This document shows positions 8,869 to 16,506 of a stretch of 32,569 nt of DNA, piece after piece. The position numbers and the translations under genes were made by a program. The notes beneath the pieces are model-generated. The model had not been told where the DNA came from and did not search any database. It worked only from the letters and a program-made list of their open reading frames with translations. Where the stretch lies: contig JAFKHV010000038.1 in assembly GCA_017306715.1 (NCBI GenBank), positions 1 through 32,569 on the forward strand. The letters run 5' to 3'. The stretch is from Legionella sp. (GTDB lineage Bacteria; Pseudomonadota; Gammaproteobacteria; Legionellales; Legionellaceae). Numbering within the stretch: position 1 is the first letter of the stretch; the number at the start of each line of letters is the position of its first letter.

Positions 8869-9022
8869 CGTCATCCAGAGAGAGGTGAAGGATCCCCTGC
8901 AATTGGTACTTACTAGGTTCATGCGAGATTATTAAACTTGATTAGTAATCTTCATGTTCAAGACTGTGCTCTCGGGGTGAGATCCCTCGTAAACTCGGGA
9001 TGACGGCGGATGGGGATGACGG
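8869..9022. repeat. Palindromic dispersed-repeat-like element
   Basis: The ends CGTCATCC-A-GAG (8869-8880) and CTC-G-GGATGACG (8994-9005) form an 11-pair inverted repeat with one mismatch, enclosing about 113 bases. Inside are GGTGAAGGATCCC and GGGGTGAGATCCC, similar to each other. Just outside, GGATGACGG recurs 16 bases later (8998-9006 and 9014-9022). Short elements with GTCATCC...GGATGAC ends are common dispersed repeats in proteobacteria and rickettsias. It fills the gap between convergent genes (synthetase and panC) and could also act as a transcript end. Other copies cannot be checked in this window; I see none. Confidence 0.5.
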
Positions 9023-9067
9023 AGGATTACCCAGGCACCATTTAGAATGAACCTGGGTGCAAATGGT

Positions 9068-9832
9068 TTATGCTACCGAATAGTTATCGATTAAACGTAC
9101 CGCACCAATCGTTACTGCGGTATAGCGTCTTTGCTCATGCTCTTCAAGGTATTCGACAAAGATTCCCAAATGTTCCAGTTCCTGAGTGATTTCGGCACAG
9201 CTTTTATTTTTTTGATGAAAAATTCGTGCAAATTCATTGGCCAAATTCTTTTGTTGCACATTCAAGCGATTGTTACGCGAACTATAGGCTAAGCCTGAAT
9301 CTTCACGTATTGTGGGGCAAGCAATAATGTCCACATCCATAAAAAAAGCGGCTCCCATTTCATGAATTAGCTGATATTGCTGAAAATCTTTTTCGCCAAA
9401 ATAGGCACGTTGCGGTTTTACTATATTTAAGAGTTTCATCACCACCGTTAAGACGCCATTAAAATGTCCGGGGCGATATTTGCCTTCCATATATTGACAG
9501 AGTTGATGCTCAATTATTTGATAATTATAACCGCCCGCATACATTGCGTCTTCATTAGGTATGAGACAAAAATCTAATGCATTTTGCTCCATCAATTCCA
9601 GATCTTGCTCCAAGGTTCGTGGATAATGGATAAAATCGTCTCGTTGATTAAACTGAGTTGGATTGACAAATAAGCTCGTAACGGTGTAGTCATTTTCTCG
9701 TTTACTGCGTGCAAAAAGTGATGCATGTCCAGCATGTAAATTGCCCATTGTCGGTGCGAAGCCTAAAGAGCTGGCCGTGGGTAAGGTTTTGCGAAATTGT
9801 CGCCATTCATTTAAGTCGTGAAATATTTGCAC
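9068..9832 (-). CDS. panC: Pantothenate synthetase (pantoate-beta-alanine ligase)
   Basis: Joins pantoate and beta-alanine with ATP to give pantothenate, the CoA precursor; cytoplasmic. The nucleotidyltransferase signature [13 protein letters not shown] is near residue 28. Other family segments are [48 protein letters not shown] and [12 protein letters not shown]. About 254 residues, slightly shorter than E. coli PanC (about 283), because the C-terminal part is reduced. The longest frame begins at 9865, but AAGGAG sits six bases before a GTG at 9832, and the extra 11 residues are encoded inside a hairpin. I therefore call GTG at 9832. It follows panB by 61 bases. Confidence 0.95.
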   Translation of the reverse strand: MQIFHDLNEWRQFRKTLPTASSLGFAPTMGNLHAGHASLFARSKRENDYTVTSLFVNPTQFNQRDDFIHYPRTLEQDLELMEQNALDFCLIPNEDAMYAGGYNYQIIEHQLCQYMEGKYRPGHFNGVLTVVMKLLNIVKPQRAYFGEKDFQQYQLIHEMGAAFFMDVDIIACPTIREDSGLAYSSRNNRLNVQQKNLANEFARIFHQKNKSCAEITQELEHLGIFVEYLEEHEQRRYTAVTIGAVRLIDNYSVA

Positions 9833-9838
9833 AAAGTG

Positions 9839-9844
9839 CTCCTT
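9839..9844 (-). promoter_or_regulatory. Ribosome binding site that sets the panC start
   Basis: AAGGAG on the minus strand, six bases before the GTG at 9832. It lies within the longer frame that opens at 9865. Confidence 0.7.
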
Positions 9845-9851
9845 TAGATAA

Positions 9852-9885
9852 AAAGCGGCGTTCATAATGCGAAAGTTGCCGCTTT
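9852..9885 (-). terminator. Hairpin with T-run between panB and panC
   Basis: Read on the minus strand, AAAGCGGC (9885-9878) pairs with GCCGCTTT (9859-9852) around an 18-base loop and runs straight into TTTTTA. It starts nine bases after the panB stop and ends seven bases before the panC ribosome site. This is the form of an intrinsic terminator or attenuator that would lower panC expression relative to panB. The loop is long, so strength is uncertain. Confidence 0.5.
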
Positions 9886-9893
9886 AAAAATTT

Positions 9894-10682
9894 TTAAAAT
9901 GCATACTCTGCGGTAGGGAAGCTTTGCTGTTGCACCTGTTGTGCGTAACTATTGATCGCTTCGATAAAGAGCTCTTTGCCTTGTGCATAGCGTTTGACAA
10001 AGCGGGGGTTAAAATCGGTCTGTAATCCCAAGAGATCATGCCACACCAGGACCTGCCCATCGGTGGCATTTCCTGCGCCGATACCAATGGTCGGTATGGT
10101 CAATGCCTCAGTTATTTGTCGAGCCACCTGTTGGGGAACACATTCGATTACGATTGCAAAGCATCCTGCCGCTTCGAGTTTACAGGCCTGTTGCACCAGG
10201 AGCTCTGCCTGCTCATCGCTTTTGCCTTGCACTTTAAATCCACCAAGTTGATGTATTGATTGTGGTGTCAGCCCAATGTGTCCCATAATCGGTACACCCG
10301 CGTGGACTAAATGGGTGATCGTTTTACAGGTATCATCGTCGCCACCTTCAATTTTAATTCCATGAGCTCCGGCTTGCAGTAAAGTAGTTACATGATGGAT
10401 TGTCTGCTCACGTGAGGCTTTATGACTTAAAAAGGGCAGGTCAGTTACTAAAAATTGTTGTTTGATCCCGCGAGCAACTGCTTGTGTATGCAGTGTCATC
10501 ATCTCCATTGTGGCCATGATGGTGTTTTGATGGCCATGGACCGCCATAGCCACTGAATCACCGACTAACACGCAATCAATTTGCGATTCGGCGATCGTGC
10601 AAGCAGAGGGATAATCATAGCAGGTGAGCATAGAAATTTTTTTTTGCTCTTGCTTTTTACGTTTAAAATCATGTATTTTCAT
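9894..10682 (-). CDS. panB: 3-methyl-2-oxobutanoate hydroxymethyltransferase (ketopantoate hydroxymethyltransferase)
   Basis: Adds a hydroxymethyl group from methylene-tetrahydrofolate to 2-oxoisovalerate, the first committed step to pantothenate. The protein (262 residues, normal length) has MLTCYDYPSACTIAESQ, the metal-binding LVGDSVAM, HTQAVARG, GAHGIKIEGG, PIMGHIGLTPQS, the catalytic-glutamate segment IVIECVP, and IGIGAGNATDGQVLVWHD. The frame is open to 10850, but the extra N-terminal residues resemble no PanB I know. The ATG at 10682 has GAGG six bases upstream and yields the normal family start MKIHDFKRKKQ. Ketopantoate reductase (panE or ilvC) and panD are not in this window. Confidence 0.96.
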   Translation of the reverse strand: MKIHDFKRKKQEQKKISMLTCYDYPSACTIAESQIDCVLVGDSVAMAVHGHQNTIMATMEMMTLHTQAVARGIKQQFLVTDLPFLSHKASREQTIHHVTTLLQAGAHGIKIEGGDDDTCKTITHLVHAGVPIMGHIGLTPQSIHQLGGFKVQGKSDEQAELLVQQACKLEAAGCFAIVIECVPQQVARQITEALTIPTIGIGAGNATDGQVLVWHDLLGLQTDFNPRFVKRYAQGKELFIEAINSYAQQVQQQSFPTAEYAF

Positions 10683-10899
10683 GCTGAACCTCGGCAATTT
10701 GAGGCCGGCGAAGATGTACTCATTACGGGTGTTACAGGTACCTGTCGCATGGATCAAGTCCTCCAAAAGTAAAATTTCGAGTCGCTGCCGATATCGGTCA
10801 GCGCAGTGTTTTGTGTAAATAAAACAACTAATTACACCAACGAATATCATAATTTAATTTACAGGTATTGAAAAGTATGACCTGAAATCGGACATACTG

Positions 10900-11745
10900 T
10901 CATGCATTAGGAGCTTTTTTCCTGGAGGGTGACTTTGCTTTCTTTGGATTTGTAGTCTTTTTCTTCATGCTTTCTTTTAATAGGGAAACAAAATCGACTA
11001 CAGCATCTGAACTCTTCACTGGGGTACGCGTAGTTTTTTTACCTGATTTTTTAAGTTTGGCCGTTTGTTGATCCAGCCATTTCTGCATAGTTTCTTTATA
11101 TTCATTATGATATTTTTCCGGTGCCCAAGACGTAGACATATCTTTGATGAGTTCTTCAGCCATTTTTATTTCTTTATCAGTAATTTTATATGATTTAATA
11201 TCCTCCTTAGGTACATTGATTTCCTCTTCTGTACGGATTTCATCAGCAAAATGAATCAAATAAAGTAATAGCGCATGATCGTGAGGGATAATGAGACTTA
11301 ACGATTCTTTAGTGCGGATTATTACTTTAGCTACGCCTACTTTGTTCGTTTTTTTTAGCGCTTCACGCAACAGGACATAGGCTTTCTTATTTTTACTTTC
11401 TGGTTGGAGGTAATACGGTTTTGAATAATAAAGATTGTCAATTTCTGTTAAATTCACAAATTCGTCGATGTCGATTGATTTAAAAACCTCTGGGCTTGCC
11501 TTCTCAAAAGCGGCCTCATCGACGATGACATAACTGCCTTTTTCGTACTCCCATCCTTTAACGATATCATTCCATAAAACTTCTTTGCCCGTATCCTCGC
11601 TAATGCGTTGATAGCGTACACGAGATTTGGTTTTTTTATCCAGAAGATGGAATTTTAGGTCACTATGTTCTTCAACAGATACCAAGGAAACCGGAATCGA
11701 CACCAGACCAAATGAAATATCGCCTTTCCATATTGATTTCGCCAT
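10900..11745 (-). CDS. ku: Non-homologous end-joining protein Ku
   Basis: 281 residues. The N-terminus MAKSIWKGDISFGLVSIPVSLVSV is the typical start of bacterial Ku, followed by FHLLDKKTKSRVRYQRISEDTGKEV, the VDEAAFEKASPE segment, YYSKPYYLQPE, and AYVLLREALKKTNKVGVAKVIIRTKE. These make up the DNA-encircling beta-barrel core. The last 50 residues are Lys-rich (KKSGKKTTRTP, KKKTTNPKKAKSPSRKK) and contain a DAVVDFVSLLKESMKKK helix resembling the region that recruits LigD. Bacterial Ku is a homodimer that binds DNA ends. No ligD lies beside it here, so its partner, if present, is encoded elsewhere. Ribosome site upstream is weak. Confidence 0.95.
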   Translation of the reverse strand: MAKSIWKGDISFGLVSIPVSLVSVEEHSDLKFHLLDKKTKSRVRYQRISEDTGKEVLWNDIVKGWEYEKGSYVIVDEAAFEKASPEVFKSIDIDEFVNLTEIDNLYYSKPYYLQPESKNKKAYVLLREALKKTNKVGVAKVIIRTKESLSLIIPHDHALLLYLIHFADEIRTEEEINVPKEDIKSYKITDKEIKMAEELIKDMSTSWAPEKYHNEYKETMQKWLDQQTAKLKKSGKKTTRTPVKSSDAVVDFVSLLKESMKKKTTNPKKAKSPSRKKAPNA

Positions 11746-11860
11746 AATCTTTTTTTCTGTTAAGGGGGATATGAATTAATTTTAGCCTAAACTTAGAGGT
11801 TGGTTTGAATGAAGCTGAAGTTGACTCACTGAGTACTGCATTTCATCCTGATTTTGCGTT

Positions 11861-12559
11861 ATGATCGTCGATATCGACGGTAGCTTTCGGGTCATTATGT
11901 ATTTTAGCGATAAACACCATACTGCAGGGGAGCATTCCCTAATATTTCAAGGGCTGGCAGGAGATATTGAGGCTATATTAACCATACCCACAAAACGCCG
12001 TGGAAATTATGGCGCCGTCATTGGCCATCCCAATTCTCTGCAAGGGGGTTCAATGAGTAACAAAGTGGTTACTACCTTGACACGAACCTTTAAAGAAATG
12101 GGGATTCCCTCTTTACGCTTTAACTTTCGCGGTGTTGGCGCCTCGGGGGGATCCTATGATGCCGGGATTGGTGAAAGTGAAGATATGCTGCATCTATGCA
12201 AACAATGGTCTCAGGAAGAGCCCCAATTGCAAATAATTTTTGCGGGTTTTTCTTTTGGCTCCTATGTTGCTTATCGAACTGCAGCTCAATTCCCTCATGA
12301 GTTATTAATCTCAGTAGCGCCGGCAATTCATATGTACGATTATTCCGAGTTTAATCCTCCACCTGCACCGTGGATCATCGTTCAAGGTGAAGAAGATGAA
12401 GTGGTACCGCCCCAATTAGTTTATGATTTTGCAGCGCAAGCAATACCTGAAATCCCAGTCATACGCTTTGCGCAAACCACTCACTTTTTTCATGGCAAAT
12501 TAATCGAATTACGAGAACGATTGACGCATACATTGCAGCATTATTTGGAGCAGTCCTGA
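11861..12559 (+). CDS. Alpha/beta hydrolase (COG2945-like)
   Basis: 232 residues from the first ATG; a second in-frame ATG at 11897 (MYFSDKHH) would give 220 and may be the true start, since the extra residues look non-conserved and a TATGAT -10-like hexamer overlaps the first ATG. Motifs: VIGHPNSLQGGSMSNKVV, the strand and turn LRFNFRGVGASGGSYD, nucleophile elbow GFSFGS (Ser131 by the long start), WIIVQGEEDEVVP with the acid, and the histidine in TTHFFHGKL. This set is typical of the small COG2945 hydrolases, whose substrates are unknown. Its stop overlaps the zapE start by one base (TGATG), so the two are coupled. Confidence 0.85.
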   Translation: MIVDIDGSFRVIMYFSDKHHTAGEHSLIFQGLAGDIEAILTIPTKRRGNYGAVIGHPNSLQGGSMSNKVVTTLTRTFKEMGIPSLRFNFRGVGASGGSYDAGIGESEDMLHLCKQWSQEEPQLQIIFAGFSFGSYVAYRTAAQFPHELLISVAPAIHMYDYSEFNPPPAPWIIVQGEEDEVVPPQLVYDFAAQAIPEIPVIRFAQTTHFFHGKLIELRERLTHTLQHYLEQS

Positions 12560-13635
12560 TGTTAATGCCACATTATGATGCAGCTATTGCGCGTAATGAA
12601 ATTCAGGACGATCCCTTGCAGCGTAATATTTTGCAGCATATGGAACGTTTAGCATACGATTTGGCCAAACCGAAACGATGGTTCCCAATGCTGGAGGCTC
12701 AAGTAATTCAAGGTATCTATCTTTTTGGACCTGTGGGCGCAGGCAAAACCTATTTAGTGGATTTATTTTTTGAGCATATCCAGGAAGCACGCAAGGCAAG
12801 ATTTCATTTTCATCATTTTATGCAGCAAGTCGATGCACAATTACGGCAACTTCAGGGTAAAAAGAATCCCTTAAAGCAGGTCGCCAGGAATATTGCGAAA
12901 TCGGTCAGAGTGTTGTGCTTTGATGAGTTTTTAATTCATGACGTTGCTTATGCCTTAATATTGGCCGATTTATTACAAGCGCTGATTGCTCAAGGTGTTA
13001 TTTTAGTCATTTCCTCTAACACTATTCCTGATGAACTGTATCGCAATGGCGTGCATCGAGAGCGCTTTTTGCCCGCGATCGCTGCGATAAAACGTCATTG
13101 TGAGGTATTGAAACTTGATGAGCCGCAGGATTATCGTCTCGGTCGTGAACCATCGATTCATACTTATCTACACCCCTTAAACGAACAAACCAATAGAGAG
13201 ATGGAACGACAATTCAATGACTTAGGTCCAGCTGATCATGGGGGAACAGTGGTTATCCAAAATCGGGATATCCCTTATCTTAAAAAGGGGAATTCGTTCA
13301 TTTGGTTTGCATTTAATACTTTATGTAATTTACCGCGAAGCCAGCTCGATTATCTAGAAATCGCTGAGAAATACGATACGATTTATCTGAGTGGTATCCC
13401 TAAACTCACTGAGGGGCACACGCTACAAACAATTATGTTCATCCACTTTATCGATGTCATGTATGACCGAGGTATTCATGTTGTGCTCTCGGCAGAAGTA
13501 CCTATTGATGCCCTTTATTTACAAGGTGAGTTACTGGATACCTTCAAACGTACTCAAAGTCGTCTCCATGAAATGCAATCGGTCGACTATTTAAAAAGAC
13601 GGCCAAAGCGTGTTTTATCGGTGATAAGTAATTAA
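12559..13635 (+). CDS. zapE: Cell division ATPase ZapE (AFG1-like)
   Basis: 358 residues of the AFG1/ZapE P-loop ATPase family; E. coli ZapE (375 residues) destabilises FtsZ polymers at the constricting ring. Walker A is GPVGAGKT at residues 57-64, Walker B VLCFDEFLI near 118-126, and sensor ISSNTIPDELYRNGVHRERFLPAI follows; C-terminal segments YLSGIPKL and RTQSRLHEMQSVDY are characteristic. The family's QAL/aromatic N-terminal region (PLQRNILQHMERLAYDL) is also present. Overlaps the upstream hydrolase by one base. Function is taken from the family. Confidence 0.92.
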   Translation: MLMPHYDAAIARNEIQDDPLQRNILQHMERLAYDLAKPKRWFPMLEAQVIQGIYLFGPVGAGKTYLVDLFFEHIQEARKARFHFHHFMQQVDAQLRQLQGKKNPLKQVARNIAKSVRVLCFDEFLIHDVAYALILADLLQALIAQGVILVISSNTIPDELYRNGVHRERFLPAIAAIKRHCEVLKLDEPQDYRLGREPSIHTYLHPLNEQTNREMERQFNDLGPADHGGTVVIQNRDIPYLKKGNSFIWFAFNTLCNLPRSQLDYLEIAEKYDTIYLSGIPKLTEGHTLQTIMFIHFIDVMYDRGIHVVLSAEVPIDALYLQGELLDTFKRTQSRLHEMQSVDYLKRRPKRVLSVISN

Positions 13636-13643
13636 TTTTTAAA

Positions 13644-13658
13644 TGCGAATGATTCTCG
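13644..13658 (+). promoter_or_regulatory. Probable Fur box upstream of feoABC
   Basis: TGCGAATGATTCTCG matches the 7-1-7 Fur consensus TGATAAT-N-ATTATCA at 10 of 14 positions. It lies 53 bases before feoA, immediately upstream of an extended -10-like TGTGATACACT (13669-13679). Binding of Fur with Fe2+ here would shut off ferrous-iron uptake when iron is plentiful, as is known for feo operons in other gamma-proteobacteria. Confidence 0.6.
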
Positions 13659-13711
13659 ATTCCATTTTGTGATACACTTAGCAGACTTGAACCAAATTTT
13701 ATGCTCCCTCG

Positions 13712-13939
13712 ATGCACATTAATGAATTGGCTCCTGGTGATAGAGTAAGGCTTATTCACTTCGGCAGCACTGCGCCTGAATATAGGCACCGACTTTTATC
13801 TTTAGGAGTAACTCCAGGAGTGGAGTTTGTCATAGTCCGCAAGGCTCCTTTAGGCTGCCCGGTGCATATCCATTTACGTGGAACTTCATTAACGCTGCGA
13901 AAAGAGGAAGCAGGCCAATTAGTCCTGGAGCGTCTATGA
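13712..13939 (+). CDS. feoA: Ferrous iron transport protein A
   Basis: 75 residues, one SH3-like domain. The start MHINELAPGDRVRLIHFG, the middle RLLSLGVTPGVEFVIVRKAPLG and the end GTSLTLRKEEAGQLVLE are standard FeoA features. FeoA is a small cytoplasmic protein thought to interact with FeoB and tune its GTPase or transport activity. No good ribosome site is visible before the ATG. Its stop overlaps feoB by four bases (ATGA). First gene of the Fe2+ uptake operon behind the Fur box. Confidence 0.95.
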   Translation: MHINELAPGDRVRLIHFGSTAPEYRHRLLSLGVTPGVEFVIVRKAPLGCPVHIHLRGTSLTLRKEEAGQLVLERL

Positions 13940-16179
13940 CCCGTGTGTTATTAGTTGGAAACCCAAATTGTGGAAAAACCACGCTTTTTAATGCGCTTAC
14001 TGGGGAAAATCAACGCATCGGTAATTGGCCTGGGGTAACCGTCGAGAAGAAAACGGGTACCTTTCACGCAGGACAGGACCTTATTGAACTCACCGATTTA
14101 CCGGGAATCTACTCACTTTCTGCATCTACACAAGGTGCTAGTAAAGATGAGCAAATAGCAGCAGCTGCCATCGCGGATTTAGAAGCAGATTGGATTATCA
14201 ATGTTATCGATGCCTGCCATTTAGAGCGCCACCTTTATCTAACAACACAAATTTTAGAATTAGGTAAGCCGGTTATTATTGTCCTTACGATGGTCGATCG
14301 AGCAAAATCTCAAGGGATAAAGATTAATTATCAAAAGCTTGGGGAAATTCTAGGCTGTCCAATAATTCCAGTACAAGCGCATAAGAATTTAGATTTAGAT
14401 CGCTTACTGCAGGCGCTATCTGTGCAGAATCCGGTTCCTGGCTCCTGGAGGTTAAACTGCTCGGTCCCATTATCGTCACTACTGGCAAGGCTTGAAGAGG
14501 CTTTAGCAAAAAAGGGGATGAGTGCTGTTGTTGCTCACTATTATGCATGCCGTAGCGTGGAGGGGCACCAGGAATACGTTGATGAAGCGCTGCAAACCCT
14601 TATTCATAACTGGCAGGTAGAAGCAATGAGTGCGGATATCTTGCTTGCTGATGCGCGTTATCAACACATCCATCAAATTGTAGCCTCGGTACAGCTAAAA
14701 CAAAGCGATGCCAGTGAGTTGTTTACTGCGCGAGTAGACCGTTTCGTTTTGCATCGATTTTGGGCTTTCCCTATCTTTTTAGGGGTCATGTATTTAATGT
14801 TTTTCTTCGCTATAAATGTGGGCGGAGCATTTCAAGATTTTTTTGATATTAGTACAGATACACTTTTTGTCCAGGGATTTGCGTGGGGATTACAGCAAAT
14901 CCACAGTCCTACGTGGCTTATTGCCATTTTAGCTAATGGGTTAGGCAAGGGAATCAATACGGTACTGACATTTATTCCGGTAATTGCTTCTTTATATTTT
15001 TTTCTCGCCTTATTAGAAACCTCAGGCTATATGGCACGTGCGGCATTTATCGTAGATAAGTTGATGCGTATTTTAGGATTGCCCGGCAAATCATTTGTGC
15101 CTTTGATTGTTGGGTTTGGTTGTAATGTACCTGCGATTATGGCAGCGCGCACTTTAGATTCAGAACGAGATCGTTTATTGACGATTCTTATGAGTCCTTT
15201 TATGTCTTGTAGTGCACGCTTGGCGATTTATACGGTCTTTGTCGCTGCTTTTTTTCCTCATGGAGGTCAAAACATTGTTTTTTCTTTGTATCTTATCGGG
15301 ATACTTATGGCTGTTTTAACTGGTTTTTTACTTCGCAAAATGTTTCTAAAAGGGGACGCTGCTCCTTTAATTCTAGAATTACCTGCGTATCATCGACCCT
15401 CTTTACGACGTTTAGTTAAAGAAACAACGTTTCGGTTACGCTTTTTTGTGATGCGTGCCGGGAAGATTATTTTACCCGTTTGTGTAATTTTAGGTGCATT
15501 AAATTCCATTACAGCAGAGGGTGTTCTTAATTTTAGTGCAGGTAATCCACAGACGCTACTCTCAACTTTTGGCCAGTGGCTAACTCCGGTTTTTACCCCT
15601 ATGGGAATCCATATGGATAATTGGCCTGCGACTGTTGGATTAATTACGGGTATGCTTGCAAAAGAGGTTGTTATTGGAACCTTGAATTCTTTATATGCCC
15701 AAAGCACGAATATAACCGTTGTAGCCACTCATTTTGATTTATGGGCGGGATTAAGTGCCGCCTTTAATTCCATTTCTCAAAATTTGTCTGATTTGACCCA
15801 TGCGCTCTGGAATCCGGTATTGGCGAGTGCTGATGAAGGCGCAATTTCTCAACCTGTATACGCAATTATGACCCAACGATTTGATGGGGCGATTGGTGCT
15901 TATGCTTATCTGTTGTTTATACTGCTTTATACCCCTTGTGTTTCAACTATGGCAGTTATTCGTCAGGAAGCCGGTTCCCGATGGATGTGGCTTTCCTTGG
16001 GATGGTCTTTGGGGATTGCTTATACTATTGCGGTGCTTTTTTACCAAATTGCGTCCCGTATTCCTGAGATTGATTGGCGTTTTTTTCTGATCACAGCCTT
16101 TTGTCTCCTCCTGACCCCAGTCATTATTTACACCGTGACTAAATTGCGTGGGGGTAAGCATGTTATTGCAGATTCGTGA
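13936..16179 (+). CDS. feoB: Ferrous iron transporter FeoB (GTPase permease)
   Basis: 747 residues, inner-membrane Fe2+ importer. The N-terminal G domain shows G1 GNPNCGKTT (8-16), a switch region with NWPGVTVEKK, and G3 DLPGIYSL. The G4 position reads TMVD (118-121), where most FeoB proteins and other GTPases have NxxD, so the nucleotide-specificity Asn is a Thr. A helical spacer follows to about residue 265. The membrane part contains two Gate regions, the first with the conserved Cys in VGFGCNVPAIMAART (about 393-407) and the second around MLAKEVVIGTLNSLY. Length is close to E. coli FeoB (773). Overlaps feoA by four bases and feoC by 20. Confidence 0.97.
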   Translation: MTRVLLVGNPNCGKTTLFNALTGENQRIGNWPGVTVEKKTGTFHAGQDLIELTDLPGIYSLSASTQGASKDEQIAAAAIADLEADWIINVIDACHLERHLYLTTQILELGKPVIIVLTMVDRAKSQGIKINYQKLGEILGCPIIPVQAHKNLDLDRLLQALSVQNPVPGSWRLNCSVPLSSLLARLEEALAKKGMSAVVAHYYACRSVEGHQEYVDEALQTLIHNWQVEAMSADILLADARYQHIHQIVASVQLKQSDASELFTARVDRFVLHRFWAFPIFLGVMYLMFFFAINVGGAFQDFFDISTDTLFVQGFAWGLQQIHSPTWLIAILANGLGKGINTVLTFIPVIASLYFFLALLETSGYMARAAFIVDKLMRILGLPGKSFVPLIVGFGCNVPAIMAARTLDSERDRLLTILMSPFMSCSARLAIYTVFVAAFFPHGGQNIVFSLYLIGILMAVLTGFLLRKMFLKGDAAPLILELPAYHRPSLRRLVKETTFRLRFFVMRAGKIILPVCVILGALNSITAEGVLNFSAGNPQTLLSTFGQWLTPVFTPMGIHMDNWPATVGLITGMLAKEVVIGTLNSLYAQSTNITVVATHFDLWAGLSAAFNSISQNLSDLTHALWNPVLASADEGAISQPVYAIMTQRFDGAIGAYAYLLFILLYTPCVSTMAVIRQEAGSRWMWLSLGWSLGIAYTIAVLFYQIASRIPEIDWRFFLITAFCLLLTPVIIYTVTKLRGGKHVIADS

Positions 16180-16387
16180 TTTTATTCGGCGTGCGGGGGT
16201 GGTAAGCACCCAGCAGTTGGAGCGGGAGTTTCATACCGAACTGAATGCCTTACAACCCATGTTGGATATATGGGAATCCAAAGGAATTATTCGTAAATGC
16301 GCCCAACCAACCAATTGTCGTAGTACGTGTTTTAAGTGTGGAACGAACCCATTCAGTTACTATCAATATATTGAAATATCCCACTAA
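16160..16387 (+). CDS. feoC: FeoC-like small winged-helix protein
   Basis: 75 residues from the ATG at 16160, preceded by GGGGGT. The N-terminal part, LLQIRDFIRRAGVVSTQQLEREFHTELNALQPMLDIWESKG, is a FeoC-type winged helix. Four cysteines at the end (C-x5-C-x3-C-x2-C, from KCAQPTNC to CFKC) fit the iron-sulfur or iron-sensing cluster proposed for enterobacterial FeoC, although the spacing differs. It would act in the cytoplasm as a regulator or stabiliser of FeoB. The start lies 20 bases inside feoB. An upstream in-frame GTG at 16148 is less likely. Confidence 0.85.
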   Translation: MLLQIRDFIRRAGVVSTQQLEREFHTELNALQPMLDIWESKGIIRKCAQPTNCRSTCFKCGTNPFSYYQYIEISH

Positions 16388-16506
16388 AACCAGAGATAAA
16401 TAGTGCTTGTTTTTACAGCTTTTTTACCTTTATCATCTGTGGATGAGGTGTGGTCTGAATAAAATTAGGCTAATATATCTACAGATGAAGAAAAATAGGA
16501 CTTAAA

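Noticed and set aside
10683..10850. N-terminal extension of panB
   Set aside because: The extra 56 residues do not resemble any PanB start, whereas the ATG at 10682 has a ribosome site and begins the normal family sequence.
15390..15728. 112-residue minus-strand open frame inside feoB
   Set aside because: Antisense to conserved membrane segments of FeoB with no ribosome site of note.
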